A stretch of 64,000 nt of DNA from Pyrenopolyporus hunteri. Its lineage: Eukaryota > Ascomycota > Sordariomycetes > Xylariales > Hypoxylaceae. The notes beneath the pieces were generated by a model. It had not been told where the DNA came from. It did no database searches and worked only from the letters and a program-made list of their open reading frames with translations. A program made the position numbers and the translations under genes. Shown here one piece after another: positions 20,357-31,668 of this stretch. Every line of letters starts with the position of its first letter. The first letter of the stretch is position 1. The stretch is from the NCBI GenBank assembly GCA_902806595.1, contig CADCXC010000037.1, positions 2,666,001 through 2,730,000 on the forward strand, given 5' to 3'.

Positions 20357-23300
20357 TTACAAGTAGAGGGATTGAGCGGCCACGATGTCCCGACGGATCT
20401 TGGCCAAACTTTCTTCAAACTTGGTCGTCAGCTCCTCGCTGCCCATAACCTTTCCTGCTTGTGCCATCTGGCGAAGCAGCTCCTCGAGTCGGCGGAACAG
20501 GCGGATCAGGGATCCTTCGTAAACGTCCGTCATTTTGCTAGAGAGTTCGTCAGTATATAGAATCAATAACGCTAGTAAATACCACCTACCAAACTTCAGC
20601 AAACGATTTTCCGTTCGCCCAGGCATAGACAGTCTCCATAAGCTGCCATTTTAAGCTTTGGGCGTACTCCTCCTCGTTCATCTCTAATTTGCTCTCTTGG
20701 CTGACTTTGGCGATAATTCGAGCCTGCGCTTGCACCTGCGAGTAGGGCTTCATCAGCTCCTCAGGCAGCGGCTGGGCCTCAACCTTCTCCTCGAAGATAA
20801 ACACGCTGAGAATGGCGGCGCACAACTCCGGGGAGAGCTCGTTGAAAAATCGGTTGAAGAGTAATTCGGATAGTAGCAGCTCGTGACCTTCCGTCGAAGA
20901 TATCTCGCAAGCCACGCGGGCCTTCATCTGGACCACCTCGGATTCGTTAATAAAACCAAGACGGCGGAGGACTCGTTTCCTCGATTTGAGTTCGTCCAAC
21001 TGCGCAATGGAATGAGCCTTGGCAATCTTCTTCTTCAGGGCCTTGATCTCCTCGTTACGGGCGATCTTGGCCGAATACTGCTCCCATAGGCCCGGTAGCA
21101 TGGTCGAGCCGTGCAGCGGGTTAGCTAATAGTCGCGACTCCAAAACCTCGATTTTGCGAAGGAGCTTCTTGAATGAATCGTCTGTGATGTTCATGTTCTC
21201 GATAGGGTCCAGGATGGGCAAACCGTCCTGGAATCGGCGTTCGACTTCTTTAAGCGCTTTGAGAAGTTCCTTACGAACCGACTCGGCATCCTCTCGAGAA
21301 TTTACGTTCTTCGACATGAAAACGCGGATCTGGCTCAACGCCTTGATACATGTGAGCATGCATGGTACTACCTCGAAAATGCTATCTTGATTGGGATCGC
21401 TAGCCCGGACGCCTTCCGGCATCTCTGACGAGGGGTTCGAGGGCCCGAAGGGATCGCAGTTCGGGTCGAGACGAAGGAAGACGTCCATGAAATACGACTC
21501 TTGGGGGGGATACTCTTTCTCGCCAAATTTCGGCTCCTTACGCCTTGTTATGTTGACGACGACACCCCATCCGAAGTCCTTACCCGTCTTCGGGTGGACT
21601 ATTTGCACGAGTCGTCCAGGCTGGAGGTATTCGAGGCAGTAGTTCGGGTGTTGGATGACGGCAAGCATATCCTTGGTGTACTGCGAGATTTGCTGTCGTA
21701 ATCCGTAGTAATCCTTGACAGTCGCTTCGTCCGGGATTACCATTTCGTCCCGCGCTTTCTGGAGCTTCATCAACTCATGTTCAAGACCAGCGACGCTAGC
21801 GGTGTTCTGGAACTGGAAGAAGCAGTTCTCCAGCATAAACTCGGGATTGATAGCGTCGATTCTAAGTAGGTTTAGAACCATGTTGTAGCCTAGGTAGAAG
21901 GCGGAATTAAGTCGATCCTGTTGGCCAACAACGATGTTCTTGGCCGTTTCGGGCTCCATCTTATCGTCAATCATCATGATGACGATACCGCGTTCGTCAA
22001 GACCTCTACGACCTGCACGTCCAGACATCTGGATGTACTCGGACGGGGTCAGGGGTCGTGTGCTAGAACCGTCCCACTTTGTGACCTTCGTGAATACGAC
22101 TGTCTTAGCCGGCATGTTCAAGCCGATAGAGAATGTCTCGGTCGCGAAGAGGACTTTGATTAGACCCTCTTGGAACAGAATTTCGATGGTCTCTTTGAGG
22201 ATAGGAAGGAGACCGGAATGATGGACACCGATTCCCTTCTCTAGGAGCGGGAGGATGTTTTGGATCTGGGGAAGCGTGCGATCTTCTTCCGACAAGGACT
22301 CGATGGCGCTTACGAATACTTTTCGTACCATGGCCTTCTCGCTGTCGTCGTTAAATGCGAACTTAGAGGTTGTCAGGGCCATCATTTCGCACTCTCTCTT
22401 GCTGAAGTTAAAGACGATCACAGGGTTGAAGTTCTTGTTCATGATCATCTTGACGATCTTCTGAATATCGCCCTGGCTATCGGCTTGACTGCCCTTAAAT
22501 GGTTTCTTGTGTTTGCCCTTGCCCTTCTGTTTCCCGTCGATGTCGTTGGCTTCGGCGGCCTTGCGATCTTCAATCAGCTGCATAGTCTTATTGAAGTTAT
22601 GTTCTCGGAAGACGCCCTTCTCATCCACTACTAAGAATATGCCTGATCCACCAGCCGGGAAGAAGTAATTCTGTAGAGGAGTCGGCCGGAAATCTGTATA
22701 GACGACGTGACAAGCTTGTCGGTGGATCTTCGCGATCCATTCGGCGAATTGGAAGGCATTAGGGATCGTGGCGGATAAGAAGACATATCGGACCTTGTCC
22801 GGTAGGAGAATAATCGTCTCTTCCCACACCACACCTCGCGACTTGTCTCGCATATAATGGATTTCGTCGAAAACAACCCAAGCTACTTCTCGCATTATCT
22901 CGGATCCCCGATACAGCATGGATCGCAGAATTTCAGTCGTCATAACGAGACAGCTGGCGGTGGGGTTTATGGTAACATCGCCCGTCATGAGACCAACGTC
23001 ACCAAAGGCCTCATTGAATTCTCGGTACTTCTGATTGCTCAGTGCCTTGATCGGGCTAGTGTAGATGACTCGTTGATTCTTCTTGAGGCAGTGTGCGATG
23101 GCGTACTCGGCCACGACAGTCTTACCAGCACTTGTATGCGCCGACACTAGGACACTCTCATCTCGTTCAATGGAAGAGATAGAGAGGCGTTGGAAGGGAT
23201 CGAGGGTAAATGGCCAGGTTCTTGCAGGATTCTCAGGCGGTTTATGTTCGGATAACGGGACGTATTCATAGTCAAGATCCGGCGGAAGCGCAACTTGATG

Positions 23301-23699
23301 TTGGATGTTGTGCGACAGAACGAGCGATGCTTCGTCTTTCGTCGGCGCGAACCCAGCGGCCGCCGCGACTTCTCTGGACTCTGCCGTCTCGAATGTATCT
23401 GTTAGTACCGGCTCTGCGGCATCGTTCTTTCGTCTTCGCTTGGTATCTCCTTGGTTGTCGGATGCCGCATCGTCCGCATCGTCCTCCTCCGGTGACGAGG
23501 GCGCGATGTCTGCCATTTCAACTTCCGGGGCAGAGGGAGCAGACGCCGCAGTAACAGAGCCATTTTTCATAGCGCCATCAGCCTTCCGCTTCTTGCTCTT
23601 CTTCTTAGGTTTGTGCGGTTTCGCGGATTGGGTGGCTTGGGGCTCCGACTGGACCTTGCCGGAGGGTTGGTCGTCGAAAACATCGAAGAGCTCATCCAT
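20357..23699 (-). CDS. MTR4: ATP-dependent RNA helicase Mtr4/Dob1 (exosome and TRAMP cofactor)
   Basis: Ski2-like DExH helicase that unwinds RNA for the nuclear exosome in the TRAMP complex. Two exons, 23699-20590 and 20537-20357; the 52-bp intron near the 3' end restores AWANGKSFAEVC then KMTDVYEGSLIRLFRRLEE. Length is 1096 residues, normal. The N terminus is acidic and basic, with a likely nuclear signal KPKKKSKKRK (30-39). Motifs: AHTSAGKT (187-194), VVFDEIHYMRD (DEIH 278-281), LSATIPN, GLLPILKETIEILFQ, and QMSGRAGRRGLDERG. The arch/KOW and C-terminal helical regions follow (GRLVQIVHPKTGKDFGWGVV). All motifs are intact. Without the small last exon the protein would lack its conserved end, so the intron is important for annotation. 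Confidence 0.96.
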
Positions 23700-24373
23700 G
23701 ATTGACGGATGGCGAATAGTTCCTCGGTGATTGGATTGGTATAATTGTTCAGGTGTTTTGAAAGAATCCCTATTGAATTCAAACTGCGCCGAATCTACTC
23801 CTCACTCTAAGAAGTGTAGGAGCATCTATGGCCGATGTTGGAATTAAATGGGGTGCTAGAACCAGTAGAAAATCTCCAAGCTCGGAGTGCAAAACTGAAC
23901 GTGAACTTTTTTGGAGATGGCTGCGACAAGGAAAATAAAAACCGGGGGGTCCGTGGCAGAAAAGTTAAAGGGAGTGGGACGATGGGGAACCAAAGGCAGG
24001 CGGTGAAAAAGTGACTTCCAATAGGGTGTACCTGTAAATTGCCGCACAGCACTATTGGACGGGTGGCAGCTGGGTGGCTTTGGCCCACTGAAAGTTACCT
24101 AACCTGAAGGCCCGAGCTTCCCTGTTCAAGGTTCCGTGCGTCACCTCCAATGAACCGAGGATTAACCGTGAATCGGATCTGGGCAGCTATCATCGTTCGA
24201 TCATTCCAACTTTTAGAACCGAAAGCTTTGAAGCTCCTCAGATTCAAAATATACAGGACGACACCCTCTCTCTCTCTCCCCTCCTCAACACCGACGTGAT
24301 TTCAACCATCAAGGTATTTATATATATCAGCCGTCCAATGGATAAGCCCTAGGAAACTAATTGGCGCAATCAG
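23700..24373. other. Divergent promoter region, Mtr4 and cytochrome c oxidase subunit
   Basis: About 670 bp between divergent starts. A CT microsatellite at 24266-24278 lies about 100 bp upstream of the oxidase ATG, typical of pyrimidine-rich fungal core promoters. No gene was found. Confidence 0.55.
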
Positions 24374-24721
24374 ATGCTCGCCCAACCCGCCGCCCGCGCC
24401 AGCCCGCGCATCACCTCCATGATCAGCCGCCGGGCATTCCACGCCACCCGCGCCCGCTTCTCCTCCCCGTACCACTACCCCGAGGGCCCCTACTCGAACT
24501 TGCCCTTCAACACCAAGACCCGTTTCTTCGCCTTCCGATACTGGGCCTACATGTTCACCGGCTTCTTCGCGCCCTTCGGTATTGCCGGTATGTTTTTATT
24601 CCCTCGATGTCCCTTCGCCCGAGTTATCTGGGGAGGGGACATTTATATGTATGGAAGGTGAACGTATATATATACTAACATGTGCGATGTAGCCTGGCAA
24701 ACCTACAAGCCCAAGGCGTAA
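24374..24721 (+). CDS. COX8: Cytochrome c oxidase small subunit (COX8 / mammalian VIIc type), mitochondrial
   Basis: Nuclear-encoded small subunit of respiratory complex IV in the inner mitochondrial membrane. Two exons, 24374-24587 and 24693-24721; the 105-bp intron has a TACTAACA branch site. Length 80 residues. Residues 1-30 form a basic presequence (ISRRAFHATRARFS). The mature part carries the family signature SPYHYPEGPYSNLPFNTKTR, then one membrane span (about 51-71) and the short tail AAWQTYKPKA. The tail comes entirely from the tiny second exon, which an open-frame search alone would miss. Fungal naming is inconsistent (COX7c, COX8), so the symbol is tentative while the subunit type is clear. 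Confidence 0.9.
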
Positions 24722-25286
24722 GGCCCTGGTGCTCGGTCCACGATAAGATTGCGGGAGGCAGGTCGAGATAGAGCATCTTCGACTGAGCCGGTACGGCATG
24801 GAGCACGATGCAAGTTGTACATATACATGACAATAGACATTGAGGCCGTCGCCGAATACAATTCTATATGTTTCATTGACTCGAATATGATGATACGTGA
24901 TTTGGGACCAATTCTCCCGAAGCCGTTATATTAACCCGCGGTTGACTTAGGTTGATTTACAAAAGGCATCATCCGGTATCACGAACGTCTGACTTAGACA
25001 CCGTTTAAGATAGTCGGAATGTGGAGGGCGCGCCTGAGCAGGTCTAGGTATTTAACATATTTCGCCTAGTATTTTTCGTTCAGAAACTAAACCATCGAAT
25101 TGCGTCATATAATGCTTGAACATGGCGCGTTTCTTTATAGTTGATAGTTGAATGGTGCTATCCCCATAGGTATATACAAACAAATCCATTTCCTCGTTCA
25201 ATATGTACAGGCAGTTGGTATTTGGTATCCCAACCACCGGTCCCGCCATTCGGTTCATATTTATAACGCCATTCCGTTGTCCTGCA
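24722..25286. other. Convergent intergenic region, Cox subunit to PPR gene
   Basis: About 565 bp between 3' ends. No coding potential, repeat or RNA gene was recognised. The open frame 25052-25324 (-) overlaps the PPR 3' end out of frame and is not accepted. Confidence 0.5.
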
Positions 25287-27098
25287 TTACAATGGCACGC
25301 CCTTAAAATGCCTGAGACGGCCACTCTTCTGCATTGTCTTTTGCAGGTAGTCCATCATGAACTGTTCGCCCACCGGGTCTAAAGTCCACCTAATCCTCAG
25401 ACTCTCATATATATCTAACAGCTCGGTCCGGGATAAAAACTTGGAGAAGGCTCTCAAGATGGCCATGGCCATCCAGGTACTTATGTATAGCCCTTCGGCC
25501 TTAGCTTCGATGACGTCCAGAAAAGCGTTCCATACGCTATCTAGTCTCTGCGCAGACCAATCCGATCCTGGGGCCCCGTGCCTCCCAAATCCCTTGAAAA
25601 GGGCAAGGAAGATCGCGCCGTGAAGCGGGATATTGAAGAACTTCATCTCGTCGAGGAGCTGTGCCACTCTGGAGATATTGCCCATCCTCGGCCCAAAATA
25701 GTTGATGAGGAGGCGGTAGGTCTGCAGATTGGGGGCGATTAAAGCGGATTGCTGGAAATTTTGCCGCATATCAGGATATTCCCTCCCTATCTTCGCAAAC
25801 ATCATAAGGACCTTGGTGATGTTCTTCTGGAGCGTATAGTCGCAAAACGGTATCTGCTTGCTCTCTCTCTGGGCTGAAAGTTTCATTTTTTCGTAGACTT
25901 TCTCGGCGGATTCTTGCTCTCCACACGTCAGGAACCCCGAGATCATGCAATTCAGCACCGTCGAGTCAATTATTTCGCCCGACTCTACCATCTCCTTGTA
26001 GGCTGCCCTCATTCCGCTGGAGTCCTGTTTAAGACCGAAGTAATGAATCAGACTAACATGGTGATATCGATTAAACGAAAACCCACGAGTGCCCATCTCC
26101 TGATAGATCATCTCCGCCAGGGCTAGCTTGCCGGCCTTCGACGCAACGTCGAAGAGGATATTGAAAGTCACGTCCGAGCCCCGGACACCGGCGTCGTGTT
26201 CCATTTCACGCCAGAGATGGAGGGCGGCTTCAACCTCTACCTCCGTTGATCTTCCAACGTATCGACTGGCAAAGGACATAGCGGTATTCCATTCGGACCG
26301 AGTCAGGGGGAAACCACTATTCTTGACGTCCGTGATCACGGAAAAGTACCGCAACATAGATTTAGGATCCTTGCGCTCCGTCATCCCTAGGGCTGCGAGC
26401 AGTCGATGCCGTGTTCGGGCCGTGATGAGCGGCATGCGGGGTTCCGGAAGTGATAAGTAGTGGTCGTAAATCTTGTCTGAGTCTATCATCGCGGGGCGTC
26501 TGAGCTTGAGATGTATCGCCTCCTCTAACTTTCGAATAATCTCATCACGTTCGGGATTTGTCCCCCGCGCGTTGCCAACGGACTGCAGGTTTTCATCCTC
26601 CGCCTTGTCCGAAACTGTAAGATTCGGGCCATCCGCTGGGGCATATCTCCGCAGGTACGGGTCTCTCAGATATTCGAGATGCTCCTCTACGGAGGTGCCA
26701 TCATATCGATCAATAATGTCAAGGAGCTCGTCTTGCGGCATAACTGGTTGTGATGGTAAAGGGGTATCCGCAGTACTGGCGGCCGCGTGATTCCATCTGC
26801 GGGTGCAATGGAGATTCGAGTCGAAGTAGCCGGAACCCGAAGACCGGGGATGGGCCGTTGCTACCGATGAGCTAAAACGTCTCGTGGATATAGATGCACA
26901 AGATATCTTAGGCGTCTTCTTAAGCCATCCTGGGGGGTGGTGGTCATAGACAGCGAATAAGCCGTCACTGATGGCCCCTCTGTGCCCATCGTGTACCCTC
27001 GCAGTATATAACGAGAGAGCCGGACTCAAGCTTGGCGAGGGTCGACAAGAGAGTATCGCGCCGTAGATCGACCCGTCAATTCGAGTAGAGATTCTCAT
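25287..27098 (-). CDS. Pentatricopeptide-repeat (PPR) protein, probably mitochondrial
   Basis: Single exon, 603 residues. PPR proteins bind organellar RNA to control its processing or translation. PPR-like helical pairs are visible at about 305-440, such as VTFNILFDVASKAGKLALAE, RYHHVSLIHYFGLKQDSSGM and TVLNCMISGFLTCGEQESAE. A later segment reads LQTYRLLINYFGPRMGNISR. The N terminus is rich in Arg and Ser with few acids (SISTRRFSSSVATAH), consistent with import into mitochondria; the exact start is unproven. The layout resembles fungal mitochondrial PPR proteins involved in complex I assembly or mitoribosome function, but I cannot assign a specific orthologue. It is divergent from mS23. Confidence 0.82.
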   Translation of the reverse strand: MRISTRIDGSIYGAILSCRPSPSLSPALSLYTARVHDGHRGAISDGLFAVYDHHPPGWLKKTPKISCASISTRRFSSSVATAHPRSSGSGYFDSNLHCTRRWNHAAASTADTPLPSQPVMPQDELLDIIDRYDGTSVEEHLEYLRDPYLRRYAPADGPNLTVSDKAEDENLQSVGNARGTNPERDEIIRKLEEAIHLKLRRPAMIDSDKIYDHYLSLPEPRMPLITARTRHRLLAALGMTERKDPKSMLRYFSVITDVKNSGFPLTRSEWNTAMSFASRYVGRSTEVEVEAALHLWREMEHDAGVRGSDVTFNILFDVASKAGKLALAEMIYQEMGTRGFSFNRYHHVSLIHYFGLKQDSSGMRAAYKEMVESGEIIDSTVLNCMISGFLTCGEQESAEKVYEKMKLSAQRESKQIPFCDYTLQKNITKVLMMFAKIGREYPDMRQNFQQSALIAPNLQTYRLLINYFGPRMGNISRVAQLLDEMKFFNIPLHGAIFLALFKGFGRHGAPGSDWSAQRLDSVWNAFLDVIEAKAEGLYISTWMAMAILRAFSKFLSRTELLDIYESLRIRWTLDPVGEQFMMDYLQKTMQKSGRLRHFKGVPL

Positions 27099-27709
27099 GA
27101 GCTGTCCCGCATGTTGGTCTGGTCATCACAGCTTCTCTATGGGTTTGATAGCATGGATGCGACAACGACGTTGGGACCTAGAAGTTTTCTTTTATAAGTT
27201 CCAACTTTTCAGGCGACGACAAAGCCGTCGGATTTTAGAGTCGAGTTTATCGCAATAGAGAAAAAATGCAATCCGATAAGAAAGGGTGTACAGGGGTTTC
27301 AGGCGTCTCCCGCAGTACATTGTGCGTATCGTATGTGCATGTACCTTTTTATAGAGCAAGATAGGAAGTGAGACAGTACCCTACGTCATTTAATCTACCA
27401 AATTTGGGTGGACGGCCAATTCAGGTACAAGAAGCTAACCCCTCCTAGGTACATCTACAATCTGTGTAAGGTGCGGGCCCGGCCCTTAGAACAAACGCGG
27501 TTGGGAAAATCAATTGTCCCCCAATCAATCGGGACCCACCTGAACAATCGACTTTGACTTTCGGGACGATTTTCTAGTCCAGATTAATATCTGAAAGATC
27601 CTCAAAACGTTGGACTCGATCCCTCCGACTCCCCGACGCAGTGCCCAATTGCCCACGGTCCGGCCTCTTCTGTGCAGGATAAGGGCGCTCGCTCCTTTTC
27701 TAATGCATC
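27099..27709. promoter_or_regulatory. Shared divergent region between PPR and mS23 genes
   Basis: The 611 bp separates the starts of two genes whose products are both expected in mitochondria, so it may act as a bidirectional promoter. No specific factor site is clear enough to name. No coding potential. Confidence 0.4.
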
Positions 27710-28513
27710 ATGGGCGGCCAAAGACAGATCAGACCCCGTAGGGTCTACCAGACAGTCACAAAGATGATGAACCACCGAATCTTCCCAACAGTCAAAGTCC
27801 AGCAGCCCGTATGGTACAAGGTGGTTGAGTCGATACCCCCGTCCGAAATCCTCACAAGGCCACTGCCACCCCAGCACAAGGAAGCCGACCCGAGGCAACG
27901 AAAGGCGAGCAGGTTATTCCAGCCCCAAGAACTAGTATACGAAGAGGATGAGCTACGGTCGACCTTCTATAAAGACCACCCTTGGGAGCTAGCGAGGCCG
28001 AGGATGATTATTGAGACGGACGGGAAAGATGCGCGGAGGTATAACTGGGCCAAGGGTTTAATACAGCCAGGCATGCCGCTATGCGGTGAATCGTAAGCTT
28101 ACCCAGGGTGCTGGGATGGCGGGGCCATCGGTTAACCGCTCTCCTACAGTTTTGTTCAGCGCCAGATGTGGATGATGTACAATGTCCCCGATATGACGAA
28201 AGAGAAAGCGTACGATATAGTGCGACGAGAGTTCTACGCGCTGCGACAGGAAGAGGAAGTCGAGCGCAGGATAGCCAAGGAAGAGGCCCAGATGGTGGGC
28301 GCGTACTTCGGCAAGTCCATGTTGCAAGTGGGCATGCAGCTCGAGGACGAGCAGTACGAGAAGTGGAAGAAGTGGGCCGGCAAGCAGATCGAGGCAGTCC
28401 GAGCGGAACAGAATACGGCGTACACTAGCTTCGGGGAGGAACCCGACGCCGAAAACGTCGAGGAGGAGGACGCTGAAGAATTGGCTACGACGGAAGCCCC
28501 CGCGCAACAATAG
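27710..28513 (+). CDS. RSM25: Mitochondrial small ribosomal subunit protein mS23 (Rsm25)
   Basis: Component of the small mitoribosomal subunit. Two exons, 27710-28092 and 28150-28513, with a 57-bp intron; 248 residues. Family features include the N terminus RRVYQTVTKMM, then VWYKVVESIPPSEILTRPLP, FQPQELVYEEDELRSTFYKDHPWELARP and, after the junction, FVQRQMWMMYNVPDMTKEKAYDIVRREFY. An acidic C-terminal tail follows (EEPDAENVEEEDAEEL). No cleavable presequence is needed for this family. The junction creates ES-FVQRQMWM. Its promoter is shared with the PPR gene, and it converges with the MIT-domain gene. Confidence 0.92.
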
Positions 28514-28713
28514 GCACTTAAGCATGCCTCGTATATTCGATGTAACACGACTGTACAAAATCTCACGTATACCACCAAGCCCCTGATAGTCGGCTCCACG
28601 ACTCTCCCAGTGGTGAATGGGGCAACGGCATTATTGGGTATATTATATCACGTGTCCTTTAATCCTCCGTGAATGACGCTCCTCAACGAAACAATGGGTA
28701 TCTTCTTAAACTA

Positions 28714-29007
28714 CTACGACTCCTCCGGGATGGACTCTCTCAGTTGATCTATCCGAACCACGTATGTTTGCCGCTGCGGCAATTGTATCAGTAAGGGCGT
28801 AGTAATCGAAGATTTACGAAAACTCACAATAGCTTTCAGTTTTAACTTATGTTCCTCGCTCGACGTTCTATTGACGAGCTGCGAAAGAAGAACGCATGCC
28901 TCTTCATAGTATTTTCGGGCAAGGGTATGGGATTGCGTATTATCGAGTTGAACCGCAGTGTTTGCTTTGGCCAGAGCCTGTGCTAGCATTGCTTTCGACG
29001 ATGGCAT
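28714..29007 (-). CDS. MIT-domain microprotein (79 residues)
   Basis: Two exons, 29007-28828 and 28773-28714. The 54-bp intron begins GTGAGT, ends GCCGCAG and is frame-neutral, so an unspliced reading of 97 residues also stays open. Spliced, it reads ALAKANTAVQLDNTQSHTLA, RKYYEEACVLLSQLV, EEHKLKLKAI-RQTYVVRIDQLRE, which is the three-helix pattern of MIT domains. These bind the C-terminal tails of ESCRT-III proteins (Vps4, spartin-like proteins). Almost nothing lies outside the domain, unlike most MIT proteins, which carry an AAA, protease or other module. It could be the first exons of a longer gene, but the frame ends in TAG and the next gene's 3' end is near. Domain call moderately sure; role unknown. 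Confidence 0.68.
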   Translation of the reverse strand: MPSSKAMLAQALAKANTAVQLDNTQSHTLARKYYEEACVLLSQLVNRTSSEEHKLKLKAIVSFRKSSITTPLLIQLPQRQTYVVRIDQLRESIPEES

Positions 29008-29562
29008 CTTGGGTATGATTTATTGATTTGAGGAGGGAAAAATAAGTAGACGAACAAATAACTAAACTAGGCCATTAACGAAGCGAAATGTAGAAATTAA
29101 ATACGAAAATATAGACAAGCAACGGACGGTATACCTATATATCTGAATATATGAAACCCACTGGGTGCCAGTGACACAAGATGAGAAGTGATGGGACGAT
29201 CTTGATACAAGGGGGGGTGAAGGGGGGTGCGGGTTCCCGCATATCGCTTAGTCGGCTCCTGGATGCGAATATGCGGCGCGACCCTCGCTTACCCGGTTGA
29301 CCCTTCAGTCTCCATCTCAAGATCTACATACAACCCTCTTCGCCTCTTACCGGGGCCACCCTTCGACGCATAGCACATAATAGCCAGTGTTACACCCAAT
29401 TTGCGACTTACCGCCAATAAAGGGTGGCCCACGTGCTTAATCTAAGAGAAACTCGTGTGTGTGTTATTTGCCTCTGTGCTCGGTGTCAGGGTCCGTGTGA
29501 TATTATTACCTAGGGTCGTCAATAAGTCCGATCACCCAACGACTAAAGGAGGGCCCGAGACG
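29008..29562. other. Divergent intergenic region, MIT gene and Nudix gene
   Basis: About 555 bp with no gene supported. It contains a G-run-rich segment (GGGGGGGTGAAGGGGGG, near 29210-29226). It presumably holds both promoters. Confidence 0.45.
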
Positions 29563-30656
29563 ATGACTACGAGTACTAGTGGTTCTGGCGGGAGGACATA
29601 CCTTTCGCTCGTCCAATCATGTGATAAGTAAGTATTCAAACGTAACTATACCAACCCTATACTATAGCACATAAGGTACCTACCTATCTAACAGATCCCA
29701 GCCTACCCTATGATATCACGCCCTCCGAGGTATACTACCTCCTCTTCCTCCCCGACGACCCGCAGCCCCACGGGTACATGCTGCCCGAGACCGTGCAGAA
29801 GATGCCGTGGACGTCCCGCTTCCGCGTGGACCACGCGCCGCCGGGGCGGAGCGTCACCGTTCTCGACGCCTCCGCGGGGGCCGACACGGCCGGCGCCGTC
29901 AACGCGGCCTTCGCGGAGCTCGTCGACCGGTGCGTCGACCGGCGGCTCTTCCACGTCCTCGCCGGGCAGCACAGCGAGCCCTTCGCCGTCGTCAGCGCCC
30001 GGTACGCCGCCCCCGTGCGCGTCGAGCGCTTCGCCGCCGCGCTGTTCGGCATCACGAGCCGCGGCGCGTATATCACGGCGTACACGAAGACCCCTGCTGA
30101 TACCGCCGCCACCAACCTTGGCGGCGGCGGTGGTGGCGGTAGTGGTAATAACGAGATCAAGCTCTGGATCGCCCGCCGCGCCGCTCACCTGTACACGGGC
30201 CCCGGGATGCTCGACGCGACGGTCGCCGGGGGTATCCGCGCGGACTCGACGCCGCTCGAAACCATCATCCACGAGGCGGACGAGGAGGCCTCGCTGCCCG
30301 AGGCCCTCGTGCGCGAGCGCGTGCAGCCGGCCGGCGTGCTAACGTACATCACGGCGGCGGGGGCGGACTTCCCGGGCGAGAAAGGGTTGATTATCCCGGA
30401 CATTATCTACGTGCACGACCTGGAGCTGCCCGGCGACGTGGTGCCGCGGCCGAACGACGACGAGGTGGAGACGTTCTACCTGATGGGTGTTGAGGAGGTG
30501 CAGAGGGCGTTGTTGAACGGGGAGTTCAAGCCCGATTCGGCGGCGGTGTTGATTGATTTCTTTATGAGACGGGGGGTTATAACGGCGCAGAACGAGAGGG
30601 ATTATGTGGAGTTGAGTATGCGTTTGCATCGGAGGTTGCCGTTTAGGACGCCTTGA
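29563..30656 (+). CDS. DUF4743 + Nudix hydrolase (thiamin-pyrophosphokinase-related, YJR142W type)
   Basis: Two exons, 29563-29627 and 29702-30656. The 74-bp intron uses the AG at 29700-29701; the AG a few bases upstream would put a stop in frame. Length 339 residues. The N-terminal DUF4743 segment reads YLSLVQSCDNLPYDITPSEV, HGYMLPETVQKMPWTSRFRV; the C-terminal half is a Nudix domain with GG at about 198 and HEADEEASL. Relatives hydrolyse oxidised or damaged thiamine diphosphate forms. The Nudix REUxEE core has His in place of the usual Arg; the metal-binding glutamates (about 213, 216, 217) are kept. A low-complexity Gly run (about 162-169) interrupts the domain start. The coding sequence is very GC-rich, producing spurious frames on both strands. 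Confidence 0.85.
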
Positions 30657-31668
30657 TGCTTGCTCGGGGGGAAGGTTATGTGGTGTGGGTGCGGCTTTGG
30701 GGGATCCTGTAATGGGCGTGGGATAGATTTAGAAATTAGACTGATGTTTTGAAGACCGGGGCAGTAGATGTTTAGGTCTCTTAGAGTCTATACCCGGTGA
30801 CATAGATAGGGGTGATTAAAATTAACTAGGTACCTACGGAAACCATTCGTCGCTTTAATAGGGTCGTTAATGCGTATCTAGAAATTCAACCACATTGCTA
30901 ATGATATTCTGAAGTTCCCTATGAAAGCTCAAACGCGGGACTTGGCGTGGATGTGAGCCACGTACAGCTTCATTAGTAGAAGAGCAAGGTTAACCCCGCC
31001 CCCTTACGATATCAACCCTATTACAAGCGACTCCGGGTTAGATTAGATACATCCTACGAAGACGATGCGATTACAACCTATTAGACCCTGGGCTCATGCT
31101 ATAGATGACCCAGATACTAAAGGAATCAGACATATTTGCAGTTCCACGCTCCTATTTGAGAGGAGTGACTTATGTTTTACCATGGCATGAGCGAGAGAGA
31201 AATTGTATTGGTGGAACAACGATTTTTTTTTTGTTTTCAAATAGAAATTAGGCCCTATCTCGATCAGCAGCATTGCTGCGGTGGCATATGATGCCGGCAT
31301 GGATCGGGGCAGTCCATCATTATGGAGATTGTTTGACTTCCGTCTGTATGAGACGCGTCCTCGAGTAACAGCGAAAATACAGCGCAGCTCATTCATCCCT
31401 TTATCAACGTGGACTTATAGTCAACACGAGGGGTATTCCATAGCCATTAATTTTCCCTGCCTTTTATTCTTGTCTGCCCTTTTTTGGCCATTTCTTCGTT
31501 TGGAATAAAACGGATAGTTAGACTGGTGAGCCGTAACCATAGAGATTTTTGTGTCTCGTCGAGTGGCCATATGTGTACCTGAGTGTCTAGAATAGTTAGC
31601 GATGAGTAAAGTGTTGGTAGAACGATGGTGCTCGGTATCATACCTTTTATGTGAGGTCAGCAAGCTGC
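30657..31668. other. Convergent intergenic region, Nudix gene to Alg14
   Basis: About 1 kb with no supportable gene. Frames at 31094-31396 (-), 31281-31508 (+) and 31421-31663 (-) overlap one another and have no family features. An A/T homopolymer is at 31224-31234. Small non-coding RNAs cannot be excluded. Confidence 0.45.

Noticed and set aside
29703..30342. Several frames of 140-210 residues on both strands
   Set aside because: Shadows of the very GC-rich Nudix gene; repetitive Ser/Arg/Pro composition.
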